Below are positions 1-6,465 of a stretch of 6,465 bases of DNA, piece after piece (positions within the stretch are counted from its first letter, which is position 1; every line of letters starts with the position of its first letter). Made by a program: the position numbers and the translations under genes. Source of the DNA: F23-D06 sp045600905 (lineage in GTDB: Bacteria; Bacteroidota; Bacteroidia; Bacteroidales; WCHB1-69); the NCBI GenBank assembly GCA_045600905.1, contig JAZRYT010000138.1, positions 1-6,465 on the forward strand, read 5' to 3'. A model generated the notes under the pieces. That model ran no database searches. It was not told the origin of the DNA and saw only the letters and a list, made by a program, of their open reading frames with translations.

Positions 1-116
1 ATGAGATAGCGGAAATGCTCGAAATAGAACCTGAAAATCTGCTGGAAAAGTATATAGCTGAACCTGAGAGATTTACAAAAATAGTGAATTTGAAACCCCT
101 ACAAAATGCAGGGTGA
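1..116 (+). CDS. C-terminal end of an unidentified protein (5' end outside window)
   Basis: Frame 3 on the plus strand is open from the window edge to a TGA at 114-116 and encodes 37 visible residues. The other two plus frames hit stops within the first nine bases. The visible tail begins EIAEMLEIEPENLLEKYI and ends KPLQNAG. It is an acidic, amphipathic helix-rich stretch whose EIAEMLEIEPENL segment vaguely resembles part of a helix-turn-helix, but this is far too little to name a family. The gene converges on the methyltransferase gene, with 48 bases between the two stop codons. The call rests only on an open frame with protein-like composition running off the edge, so it could be a chance open frame. 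Confidence 0.45.
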   Translation, partial: EIAEMLEIEPENLLEKYIAEPERFTKIVNLKPLQNAG

Positions 117-164
117 AATCAACTTGCGAAACTTAAATTAATGATTAAGGGTTAATGATATGGG
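117..164. other. Convergent intergenic spacer with short repeats
   Basis: This AT-rich spacer lies between the stop of the plus-strand partial gene and the stop of the minus-strand methyltransferase gene. It holds a direct repeat of TTAATGAT (138-145 and 152-159) and a short inverted repeat ATTAA-GGG-TTAAT (144-156). The five-base, all-AT stem is weak, so I do not call it a terminator, although this is where a bidirectional one would be expected. Confidence 0.4.
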
Positions 165-911
165 TTATTGGGATGTCCACCTTTCCATCACGATGGCGGC
201 GGCGATGGCGGCATTCAACGATTCAGCGGAAGGGCCTGCTGTTTTGCCGCGCGGAATAGTGATACGGTTCGTGATACATTCTGCCACAGGAGCGGAAATT
301 CCGTTGGACTCGCTACCAATGACAATGATGTCGTTTGTTTTGAATTCAAAGGTGTTTATCGATTCTCCGTCCAGGAACGTGCCCAAAATGCGACGATTGT
401 CTTGTTCCTTCAAAAAAGGGACCAAACTTTCGTAGCGGACACGCACGTGACAGAAAGAACCCATCGTGGATTGTATGGTTTTGGGGTTATACAGCTCCAC
501 ACAATCAGGAGAGCATACAATCTGCTGGATGCCGAACCAGTCGGCCGTACGAATCATCGTACCCAAGTTGCCGGGATCCGCGATGCGGTCTAAGACAAGA
601 ATCGGTTCGTTCTCCCCTATTGGTTCAGACAGCGACGGTTGTCGAACAACGGCCAAGAGTTCTGGTGCCGTGCTCAATGCGCTGATGCGTTCCATCTCGC
701 TCTGGCTCACCAACGTCACCGAAGTATTGCACAATAGCATTTGATTATCCTGATAAGCGTTTTCCGTGGCAAAAACATCTACCACGTCAAAGTCGGATTG
801 CAAAAGCATTTCAACACTTTTACGGCCTTCCACTAGGAAAAGGTGTTCTTGGTCGCGAAACTTCTTCTGGTGGAGTTTGCGGATATCGGAAATTCTGCTT
901 TTGCTAATCAT
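165..911 (-). CDS. SpoU/TrmH-family RNA 2'-O-ribose methyltransferase
   Basis: Predicted SAM-dependent enzyme that methylates the 2'-OH of a nucleotide in rRNA or tRNA, in the cytoplasm. The protein is 248 residues when started at 911, a normal length for the family. Residues 1 to about 90 resemble the SpoU substrate-binding domain (KKFRDQEHLFLVEG near the start). The rest is the SPOUT catalytic domain with all three motifs: motif 1 DRIADPGNLGTMIRTAD (108-124, with N115 and R121), motif 2 IVIGSESNGIS (196-206, with E201) and motif 3 GPSAESLNAAIAAAI (226-240), which form the trefoil knot and SAM site. An in-frame ATG at 989 would add 26 residues unlike the family and overlap the upstream gene by 86 bases. 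The ATG at 911 overlaps that gene's stop by 8 bases (ATGATTAG), which suggests translational coupling. The family is certain, but the target nucleotide (RlmB-like, TrmH-like or other) cannot be read from the sequence. Confidence 0.93.
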   Translation of the reverse strand: MISKSRISDIRKLHQKKFRDQEHLFLVEGRKSVEMLLQSDFDVVDVFATENAYQDNQMLLCNTSVTLVSQSEMERISALSTAPELLAVVRQPSLSEPIGENEPILVLDRIADPGNLGTMIRTADWFGIQQIVCSPDCVELYNPKTIQSTMGSFCHVRVRYESLVPFLKEQDNRRILGTFLDGESINTFEFKTNDIIVIGSESNGISAPVAECITNRITIPRGKTAGPSAESLNAAIAAAIVMERWTSQ

Positions 912-1338
912 CGGACAACTGTTCAAATTGGCGGAAGAGCTGTTTGTATTCGTCGCGGATGGGGAGAGAATTGTGCGTTTGGCGGTCAAAGCCGGCCAAA
1001 ACGCTGTAGCAGGTCGTTTTCACGACGTCTGTTCGAACATCACGCAGTTGCTGCATCATTTTGACACTCTTGTTGCCAATTGCAACGACTTTGGATTCGC
1101 AGACGATGTTATCGTGAAATTCGATTCCTTCTTTAAAATCGAGTTCCACGTGAACGAGGACCATATCCATTGTGTGCCAATCCACTGGATTTTTAAAAAC
1201 GTGTTCAAAATAGCTGCTTCTTCCGAAATCAAAATAATTGCACTGTGCGCCGTTGTTCACGTGCGCAAACGGGTCCAAATCGCTCATTCGCACCTGTATG
1301 GGCACCTGAAACTTATACGGCTCGTTTGAATTACTCAT
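904..1338 (-). CDS. Acyl-CoA thioesterase, hotdog fold (4HBT / YbgC-FadM type)
   Basis: Small cytoplasmic protein of 144 residues, typical for single-domain hotdog thioesterases, which hydrolyse acyl-CoA (or acyl-ACP) esters. The diagnostic N-terminal motif is clear: VRMSDLDPFAHVNNGAQCNY at residues 16-35. By analogy with YbgC and 4-hydroxybenzoyl-CoA thioesterase, the second aspartate of DLD (D22) should be the catalytic residue, followed by the HVNN turn (26-29) that leads into the long central helix. The rest shows the alternating pattern of the beta-sheet (for example MVLVHVELDFKEGIEF, 59-74). The acyl substrate cannot be deduced. The gene starts 10 bases after the hairpin that follows rpsT, has no visible promoter or Shine-Dalgarno of its own, and its stop overlaps the start of the RNA methyltransferase gene. 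Pairing with an RNA-modifying enzyme gives no clear functional link. Confidence 0.9.
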   Translation of the reverse strand: MSNSNEPYKFQVPIQVRMSDLDPFAHVNNGAQCNYFDFGRSSYFEHVFKNPVDWHTMDMVLVHVELDFKEGIEFHDNIVCESKVVAIGNKSVKMMQQLRDVRTDVVKTTCYSVLAGFDRQTHNSLPIRDEYKQLFRQFEQLSDD

Positions 1339-1348
1339 AACAATGAAA

Positions 1349-1365
1349 GGAGGCTTTTGGCCTCC
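1349..1365 (-). terminator. GC-rich hairpin after rpsT, probable terminator or attenuator
   Basis: On the minus strand GGAGGC and GCCTCC pair as a perfect six-base stem around a CAAAA loop. The stem is followed by TTTCATTGTT, a short and interrupted T-tract. It lies 29 bases past the rpsT stop, where a factor-independent terminator is expected. The weak T-tract and the thioesterase ATG only 10 bases downstream suggest that termination is partial. The GGAGG in the stem is 22 or more bases from that ATG, too far to act as a Shine-Dalgarno. Confidence 0.65.
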
Positions 1366-1394
1366 GTATGGTTATTAGAAATGGAATCTAATTA

Positions 1395-1646
1395 TTAGAG
1401 AGCGTTAATTTTCTTAACAAGACCAGATTTGAGGTTGGCAGCCTTGTTTTTGTGAATCATACCCCTCTTGGCGAGTTTGTCGATCATAGAAGTCATAGCT
1501 GACAACTTCTGCATAGCTTCGTTCTTATCTTCGATAGCGCGGATGTCACGAAGGGCATTACGCATCGTTTTGGAATAATAACGGTTTTCTAATCTTTTTC
1601 TTTCGTTTGCTCTAATTCTTTTGATAGACGACTTGTGGTTTGCCAT
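1395..1646 (-). CDS. rpsT: 30S ribosomal protein S20
   Basis: Primary 16S rRNA-binding protein of the small ribosomal subunit. The protein is 83 residues, close to the usual S20 length, and opens with the family hallmark MANHKSSIKRIR. It is strongly basic and almost wholly helical, with NRYYSKTMRNALRDIRA (22-38) and the conserved MIHKNKAANLKSGL segment (62-75) near the C-terminus. The frame is open up to an ATG at 1703, but those 19 extra residues are low-complexity, lie across the promoter and are absent from S20 proteins, so the ATG at 1646 is the start. The gene has its own promoter about 47 bases upstream and is followed by a hairpin. The leader is A-rich with no Shine-Dalgarno, as is usual in Bacteroidota. 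Confidence 0.98.
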   Translation of the reverse strand: MANHKSSIKRIRANERKRLENRYYSKTMRNALRDIRAIEDKNEAMQKLSAMTSMIDKLAKRGMIHKNKAANLKSGLVKKINAL

Positions 1647-1692
1647 TTTTTTCTTTGATTTATATTTATTTACGTTCTTTTTTTTCGGGCGG

Positions 1693-1723
1693 CAAAAGTA
1701 CACTTTTTTTGGAAATGTACAAC
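1693..1723 (-). promoter_or_regulatory. Bacteroidota-type sigma(ABfr) promoter of rpsT
   Basis: On the minus strand TACTTTTG (1700 down to 1693) matches the phylum's -7 consensus TAnnTTTG. A GTTG at 1723-1720 lies 19 bases upstream, where the -33 TTTG box belongs. Transcription would begin near 1687, giving an AT-rich leader of roughly 40 bases before the rpsT ATG at 1646. This is the only promoter in the window that combines a good match, correct spacing and position before a strongly expressed gene. Confidence 0.8.
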
Positions 1724-1778
1724 CCCCTGTAGAATTTTATTTTTCTATCACAACTAACTGCTTTTCAAAACAATATCA

Positions 1779-4379
1779 TCATTTCTTCTCTTTGCGGGAA
1801 TTTGTTTCAGCGGAGACGTCCTCGTTATGTTGCGGCATTTCGATATGGCGCACGTATATATCGCGTTGCGGGAATGGTATTTCAACATTGTTTTTATTCA
1901 ACGTATTATATACGACTTCATTAACTTTGGCCATGAATGACGGTTTCTCTTCAACAAGCACCCAGCATATAATAACGAGGTTGACGCTGTTGTCGCCAAA
2001 ATCCGAAAATGCTACTTTTAGACCCTGTTTGCTGTCCACAATGTTCTTTCCTACGGCATTTTTCACCAAAAGAGGCTGTAGGTCTTTCAGCAGCATTGTG
2101 CGCACGCGTTCCACATTCACCCCGTATGCCACGCCGACAGGGATTTTCACCATCACATATCCGTGATTGCGCGTCAGGTTCTTGAAGTTCTTATTAAAGA
2201 GCGCCGTATTCAGGAATGCGATCACACTGCCGTCCAGCGTCACAATCTGCGTACTCTGATAATTGATGCTTTCCACCTTTCCCTGTATACCATCGCACTC
2301 GATATAGTCGCCGACACGAATACGTCCCGTCATCAAAGATATGCCGTATATGAAGTTTTCCAAAAGATCCTTCATGGCAAAACCAAGACCAGTTGCCAGA
2401 CCAGCAGCCACGATGGAGATGCCGCTACCTGGGACTTGCAGCAGAACAAGAGCCGCAATAGCATAAATACCCCAAATAACAATGGAGATGATATTATTGG
2501 CCAAAGTCAGATTATTCGGGGAGTGGACATCCTTCATTCTGCGTTTCTTTAACAGCACATAGAACGCACGTGCCGCATAATTCAGATAACGGAAGAAGAA
2601 GAAGAGCGCCGCCACCAGGCATATCTTATAAAGAGACAGCTGTATCAAGCCCGGTTTATCCAAAAAGACATACAGGAATATCTTCCTGCAAACGGAAGTC
2701 ATCTCAAAAATGCCTGCTGCCCAATAAACACTCAGCAGCACTGATAGGACGGCCATCACCGGCAATGCGGCCTTATAGAGGAAATCATAAAACCACGTTT
2801 GGGCGATGTACTCCCCTTTGGCCATCTTCGGCTGAATTTTTTTGAAGAGCTTGCCATAGTCATTTTTACCTTTAATTTCAATATTCTTTTCTTCAGCGAT
2901 TTTGCGTGCCAAATGACGGAACTCGTACATCTTTGCCAAATCATAGAAGCAGGTAATAGTCTGAATAGCGGCCAATTGAATTGTCCACCACATCATAATC
3001 TGTACGGCCAGTAAAACGAAGCCCAACCAGGAAGCCACACAGGCCACCATCATAGCCAGCAGGGAAATGACCGTGTAGATTTTATCACTATCCGGCAACT
3101 TCTTGATTCTACGTTTGATAACAACAATTTGCCAAATTGTGAACAGCAGCAATATGGGAGGATAAATCAAATTCACCAAATTGTTCGGAATCAAGATGAT
3201 TCTAAACACAATCACAATGAATGCCATCGCCAAGAACGGGAAATAGACACTCACGCCACTTCGTATCTGCATATCACTCAAACGGATAAGCAGAGACACC
3301 AAAATCACCTCCATCAGCCAGGCAAATGTAATCAACAAGGAAATAGCCATCAGGATGAAATTCTGCTTCACAAAGAAATGCGCCGTCATTATGGACAAGG
3401 CGAAAATCCCCACACCGACAGCTATTGTCAGGAAGGGTCTTTTGCGCTTGGAAATCACTTTTTCACGAACTCGTTTGGACAGCATCCAACGCATAATCAC
3501 GTAGCTGAGCAAGCTGGCAATAGCTATATAGAATAATGTAAAGATAGAGACACCGACAATCACCGGACCGCGCCATTCGGATGCCTTTTTCAATGGCCGG
3601 TATTTGTCGTCCACATCTTTTTTGGCAAGCATATACTGCATCCGCAATTTCTTCAAAGTCTGGAAATAATTATTTCCGCCATTCACGAAAATGCTTTTTT
3701 TGATATTTTCATATTTGGACATAGCGTACGTGTTCAACTCGCCAACTCTATGTGTCACCCTTTCGTAATGTTCTTGGTCGCGTTCCACATTTTCCAATAA
3801 TTTGACATAGTTGTCACGTAATGCACTCGCATATTCCAGACAAGCTTCACGGTCTTCCACACCCTGTTTGTCAAGCATAAAAGGTCCGATTTTGCTTGTG
3901 TCAAGTACCAATTTGGGAAGCATTTTACGGATAGAATCGGGGATTTTGGCCAATTCGCCATTAGGGAGCACGCGGGGAGGAAGTTCCCGCAACGCCTTTA
4001 TTAACTTATCATAGCGTTCTATTTCGGAATTGATACGTTCCTTCATTTTGGCGTATGGCATGTGATTCATTTTCAAATTGCGGTATTGCTCCGTAGCTTC
4101 CTGACAGGCATACGCCATATCAAATGTGAAATCCGCATTTTGAGAATAGAGCATCAAAGCTATCTGATTGCTTCGCTGCATCATTTTTATCAAATTGGCG
4201 TGCTGTTCAACATTGCGTTTTTCAAAAAGCATCATCATGGCCTTTTGTTCTTTATAGGTTGTTTCCAACTCCGCACGCAGAACGCCCAACGTTTGCGCAA
4301 GATCCTTTTCCTTAAGGACGGCGTGGGCCTGAAACATTGTCAATGCTGCCAACAGTGCCAGCAGAAAAAATCTTTTCAT
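1779..4379 (-). CDS. Large MscS-family mechanosensitive ion channel protein
   Basis: Predicted inner-membrane channel that opens under membrane tension to release solutes during osmotic downshock. It has 866 residues, about three times the size of E. coli MscS, so it belongs with the large multi-helix members. Order: signal peptide (1-20, MKRFFLLALLAALTMFQAHA, cleavage after AHA); an extracytoplasmic, charged helical region (21 to about 268); about ten hydrophobic segments between 271 and 650, with a cytoplasmic-looking charged loop near 485-530; the pore helix (about 651-683, rich in Gly and Ala, AAGLATGLGFAMKDLLENF); the beta domain (RVGDYIECDGIQGKVESI, 688-705, then TLDGSVIAFLNTALFNKNF, 714-732); an MscS C-terminal domain ending near 845; and a short charged tail. 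The pore helix and beta domain make the family certain. Gating and ion preference are unknown. It is the last gene of its string, 20 bases after the CPBP gene, with no obvious terminator before rpsT. Confidence 0.93.
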   Translation of the reverse strand: MKRFFLLALLAALTMFQAHAVLKEKDLAQTLGVLRAELETTYKEQKAMMMLFEKRNVEQHANLIKMMQRSNQIALMLYSQNADFTFDMAYACQEATEQYRNLKMNHMPYAKMKERINSEIERYDKLIKALRELPPRVLPNGELAKIPDSIRKMLPKLVLDTSKIGPFMLDKQGVEDREACLEYASALRDNYVKLLENVERDQEHYERVTHRVGELNTYAMSKYENIKKSIFVNGGNNYFQTLKKLRMQYMLAKKDVDDKYRPLKKASEWRGPVIVGVSIFTLFYIAIASLLSYVIMRWMLSKRVREKVISKRKRPFLTIAVGVGIFALSIMTAHFFVKQNFILMAISLLITFAWLMEVILVSLLIRLSDMQIRSGVSVYFPFLAMAFIVIVFRIILIPNNLVNLIYPPILLLFTIWQIVVIKRRIKKLPDSDKIYTVISLLAMMVACVASWLGFVLLAVQIMMWWTIQLAAIQTITCFYDLAKMYEFRHLARKIAEEKNIEIKGKNDYGKLFKKIQPKMAKGEYIAQTWFYDFLYKAALPVMAVLSVLLSVYWAAGIFEMTSVCRKIFLYVFLDKPGLIQLSLYKICLVAALFFFFRYLNYAARAFYVLLKKRRMKDVHSPNNLTLANNIISIVIWGIYAIAALVLLQVPGSGISIVAAGLATGLGFAMKDLLENFIYGISLMTGRIRVGDYIECDGIQGKVESINYQSTQIVTLDGSVIAFLNTALFNKNFKNLTRNHGYVMVKIPVGVAYGVNVERVRTMLLKDLQPLLVKNAVGKNIVDSKQGLKVAFSDFGDNSVNLVIICWVLVEEKPSFMAKVNEVVYNTLNKNNVEIPFPQRDIYVRHIEMPQHNEDVSAETNSRKEKK

Positions 4380-4399
4380 TAATATGGTGTTTAATTAGA

Positions 4400-5305
4400 C
4401 TATTTATTCAATTCCTTTTGTGTCTTCCACATAAACACGAGGCTCATAGCTGCCACCACGGCACAGGAGAGTGCCAAAGTCTTAGCTCCGCTAATCTCCG
4501 TAAATTCAACATCATCCACTATCACACCGCGTCCTTGCAACGAAAAGGACACGATGAGGGAAAGAGCATTATGGAGGAAATGCGCCAATATCGGAAGCCA
4601 CAGGGATCGGCTCCAATAGAAGAGGTATCCCAAATAAGCTCCCAACATCATTCGTGGGACAAATCCGAAGAACTGGAAATGGATGGCACTGAAAACAAAA
4701 GCCGAAATCCAGACGGCGAGGTGCGGCTTCCCTGTCTGTTTCATCAAAAAAGATTGGACAGTACCTCTAAAGAGGAATTCCTCACATATTGCTGGAAGTG
4801 CGGCCATCACCAGCAGATTCAGAATCAACGTGGTATTACTATGTTCAAAAGTCAGGAGCGTCATCATATCCGCTGCTCTGTCTTCCATTGCCCGCATCCA
4901 TTGCTGGACATTGGCCATTGACTCAGGCAATTGGAGACTTTGATTCCATTGCTCCATCACGGCCACCAGAGGCAAAATAACGATGGAGAGCAGCAATGTC
5001 ACATTCACCAACAGATAGTGTGGTTTGCGATTGGCAGACTCGTAATTCAACCATTTCTTATCTTGGCAATACGCGAACAACAAGGCCGGAACCAAGAACA
5101 TTCCTATAGAACTAAACGTTTGAACAATACGAATGTAACCTGCCGGACTGCTTGCTTTATACATATCCAACGTATGATAGACCGCATAGGCAATGAGTTC
5201 GCCAATACCACTAAAGACGACTCCGAAGAGGAAAACAAAGAGCACCAACCACACAAGTTGAACCGCCCAGTGTTTGCCGGCAAAAAAAGGTTTCACGAAA
5301 TCCAT
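4400..5305 (-). CDS. CPBP-family intramembrane glutamic endopeptidase (CAAX protease-like)
   Basis: Polytopic membrane protein of 301 residues with about eight hydrophobic segments, beginning near residue 16 and ending near 294. All signature motifs of the CPBP (Rce1-like, formerly Abi/CAAX) family are present: EEFLFRG at 175-181 (EExxxR, with E175, E176 and R180), FSAIH at 205-209 (FxxxH) and HFLHN at 242-246, whose His and Asn complete the predicted active site. The enzyme is therefore likely competent to cut peptides within the membrane. The family includes prenyl-protein, bacteriocin-related and anti-sigma-factor proteases, and nothing here shows which substrate applies. It lies 21 bases after the carboxyltransferase gene and 20 bases before the mechanosensitive channel gene, so the three are probably co-transcribed. 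The shared membrane location with the channel is suggestive but does not prove a joint role. Confidence 0.9.
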   Translation of the reverse strand: MDFVKPFFAGKHWAVQLVWLVLFVFLFGVVFSGIGELIAYAVYHTLDMYKASSPAGYIRIVQTFSSIGMFLVPALLFAYCQDKKWLNYESANRKPHYLLVNVTLLLSIVILPLVAVMEQWNQSLQLPESMANVQQWMRAMEDRAADMMTLLTFEHSNTTLILNLLVMAALPAICEEFLFRGTVQSFLMKQTGKPHLAVWISAFVFSAIHFQFFGFVPRMMLGAYLGYLFYWSRSLWLPILAHFLHNALSLIVSFSLQGRGVIVDDVEFTEISGAKTLALSCAVVAAMSLVFMWKTQKELNK

Positions 5306-5326
5306 ACAGTATATTTAAATCAAGCT

Positions 5327-6465
5327 CTACTTAAGAAACGCAATCACATCGCCTTTTTGGACCTTTTCTCCTTGTTCCACAATCACTTCGAGTAATTTTC
5401 CATCATACAGAGCGCGAACTTCCTCTTGACCATAGTAAGCTGCGATAAAGCAGACGACATCGCCTTCTTTATAACTGGTTCCCACAGGTTTAGCCATGGA
5501 ATTTTCCTCCACGGCAAGTTCCCAAATCACCTGACCGGAAACGGGAGCGACTACCATTTTGGCATCGGGATCCTTGGCCAAAACGCGGTCAATGACTTCC
5601 TGTTTAACCACTTCGGGCAACTTGACGACTTTGACCACCTCGCGAACATTGGACTTCTCTTTGGCGGCGGCAAGTGCCGTTTCAAAATTCTTCTTAGCCC
5701 TACCCTCTTTATAGTCAATGTATTGACGTTCGTGCATAGCCAATTCGAAGAGTTCTTCATCGTCTGGGCCGCAGTCCCAACCTCTCTCTTTCATCATTTC
5801 ACGATATTTGGGAAGTTCATCGGGATAGTTGTCTTGAGGAACACCGTCGAAGAACTCGTAACCCTTTTCCTTAGCCAATTCAACGATTTCAGGAGCCAGG
5901 GGACCGGGCAGGCGGCCACAACGACCAAGAATCATATCCCACATATTCTTATCCATACTCGAATAACGAGGTTTGCCTTGAGCCTCAGCCAGAATATTCA
6001 TCAAAGCTATATTCTTCACATATTGGCTAAAAGGGGTCACCAAGCCTGGCGTACCGACGCGAGGCCAAACGTACTGGACCTCATTGAAAAGTTTCACAAG
6101 CAGTTCGTCTTCAGAGAGTTCCTTCTTACCCGCATTGCGCAAGGAAAGATTAATGGCATCCTTCAAGCCTTTCAAATCGGCCATCATAGAGCCCATCATA
6201 CCGCCTGGCAGGCCGCATCCGAGCAACAATGACGTGCAAATCTTGTTTTTAGGCTCGATAAAATAACCGAGGAAATCGTCCATAAATTTCTGGGTAAGGG
6301 AACGAGCCTCCATATAGGCATTCATATCGATATCGGGGACATCGTAACCGGCGTCACGAAGCATTGCCTGTACAGAGATGACATCGGGATGGACCATACC
6401 CCAGGAGAGCGGCTCCATTGCGACATCGATAATGTCGGCACCATTTTCACAAACTTCCAAAACGG
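5327..6465 (-). CDS. Carboxyltransferase of the PycB/OadA/transcarboxylase 5S family, C-terminal part, biotin lysine missing
   Basis: Partial gene: the frame is open to the window edge, and the visible 378 or so codons are the C-terminal part of a protein probably near 600 residues. The family moves a carboxyl group between carboxybiotin and pyruvate/oxaloacetate. The visible part starts at the end of the TIM barrel (NGADIIDVAMEPLSWG) and continues into the conserved PYC/OADA domain: GLPGGMM (6214-6194), EVQYVWPRVGTPGLVTPFSQ, then LGRCGRLPGPLAPEIVELA, closest in feel to transcarboxylase 5S. The metal-binding HxH and carbamylated lysine of the barrel would lie outside the window. After an Ala/Lys-rich linker comes a biotinyl/lipoyl-like domain (5330-5560), with VVAPVSGQVI and then GDVVCFIAAYYGQEEVRA. 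The usual EAMKM reads AAYYG, so biotinylation there is impossible. It heads a tight string with the CPBP and MscS genes. The family is well supported. The exact reaction (pyruvate carboxylation, oxaloacetate decarboxylation or transcarboxylation) is open. Confidence 0.88.
   Translation of the reverse strand, partial: VLEVCENGADIIDVAMEPLSWGMVHPDVISVQAMLRDAGYDVPDIDMNAYMEARSLTQKFMDDFLGYFIEPKNKICTSLLLGCGLPGGMMGSMMADLKGLKDAINLSLRNAGKKELSEDELLVKLFNEVQYVWPRVGTPGLVTPFSQYVKNIALMNILAEAQGKPRYSSMDKNMWDMILGRCGRLPGPLAPEIVELAKEKGYEFFDGVPQDNYPDELPKYREMMKERGWDCGPDDEELFELAMHERQYIDYKEGRAKKNFETALAAAKEKSNVREVVKVVKLPEVVKQEVIDRVLAKDPDAKMVVAPVSGQVIWELAVEENSMAKPVGTSYKEGDVVCFIAAYYGQEEVRALYDGKLLEVIVEQGEKVQKGDVIAFLK

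Noticed and set aside
76..105. A minus-strand TTTG-N18-TATTTTTG resembling a Bacteroidota promoter reading out of the left edge
   Set aside because: It lies inside the likely plus-strand coding tail, and no minus-strand start codon occurs between it and the edge. AT-rich DNA produces such matches by chance, so it is not listed as a feature.
912..989. A 26-residue N-terminal extension of the methyltransferase from an upstream in-frame ATG
   Set aside because: It would lie wholly inside the thioesterase gene, and its Ser/Asn/Thr-rich sequence does not resemble the family. The ATG at 911 gives the expected N-terminus.
1647..1703. A 19-residue N-terminal extension of S20
   Set aside because: It overlaps the -7 promoter box and the AT-rich leader. 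S20 proteins begin MANHKS, as at 1646.
1724..1778. A possible terminator after the MscS gene
   Set aside because: No stem of useful length followed by a T-run is visible on the minus strand. The spacer is simply AT-rich and leads into the rpsT promoter.
5426..6232. A 268-codon plus-strand open frame opposite the carboxyltransferase
   Set aside because: It is an antisense shadow of a well-supported gene, with no recognisable domain. The same applies to the shorter plus-strand frames opposite the MscS, CPBP, thioesterase and methyltransferase genes.
1..6465. A defence island, mobile element or novel multi-gene system
   Set aside because: All recognised genes belong to common bacterial families. 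There are no long repeats, integrase or transposase genes, or abrupt compositional changes that I can see.

Overview
The window looks like chromosomal housekeeping DNA from a member of the Bacteroidota, probably order Bacteroidales. The clearest sign is the promoter in front of rpsT: a TTG about 19 bases upstream of TACTTTTG, which fits the TTTG / TAnnTTTG promoter typical of that phylum. AT-rich leaders without Shine-Dalgarno sequences and the protein families present agree with this. I cannot place the genus. I see no tRNA, rRNA, CRISPR array, insertion sequence, integrase or other sign of a mobile element.

All securely identified genes are on the minus strand, so the window reads biologically from right to left. 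The right half (6465 to 1779) is a tight gene string. It starts with the C-terminal part of a carboxyltransferase of the pyruvate carboxylase subunit B / oxaloacetate decarboxylase alpha / transcarboxylase 5S family, cut by the window edge. A CPBP-family intramembrane protease-like protein follows after a 21-base gap, and a large MscS-family mechanosensitive channel protein after another 20-base gap. These three are probably one transcript whose promoter lies outside the window.

A new unit starts at about 1700. The rpsT promoter drives ribosomal protein S20, followed by a small GC-rich hairpin. A hotdog-fold acyl-CoA thioesterase begins only 10 bases past the hairpin, and its end overlaps the start of a SpoU/TrmH-type rRNA/tRNA 2'-O-methyltransferase by 8 bases. 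No separate promoter for this pair is visible, so it may depend on read-through from rpsT. At the far left (1 to 116) the tail of an unidentified plus-strand gene converges on the methyltransferase gene.

Nothing here amounts to a new multi-gene system. The most interesting point is the carboxyltransferase. Its C-terminal domain has the fold pattern of a biotin carrier domain, but the biotin-accepting lysine is a tyrosine, the surrounding AMKM motif is lost, and there is an extra loop of roughly ten residues. This suggests a carboxyltransferase that takes its carboxybiotin from a separate carrier protein and keeps a non-biotinylated relic or docking domain.
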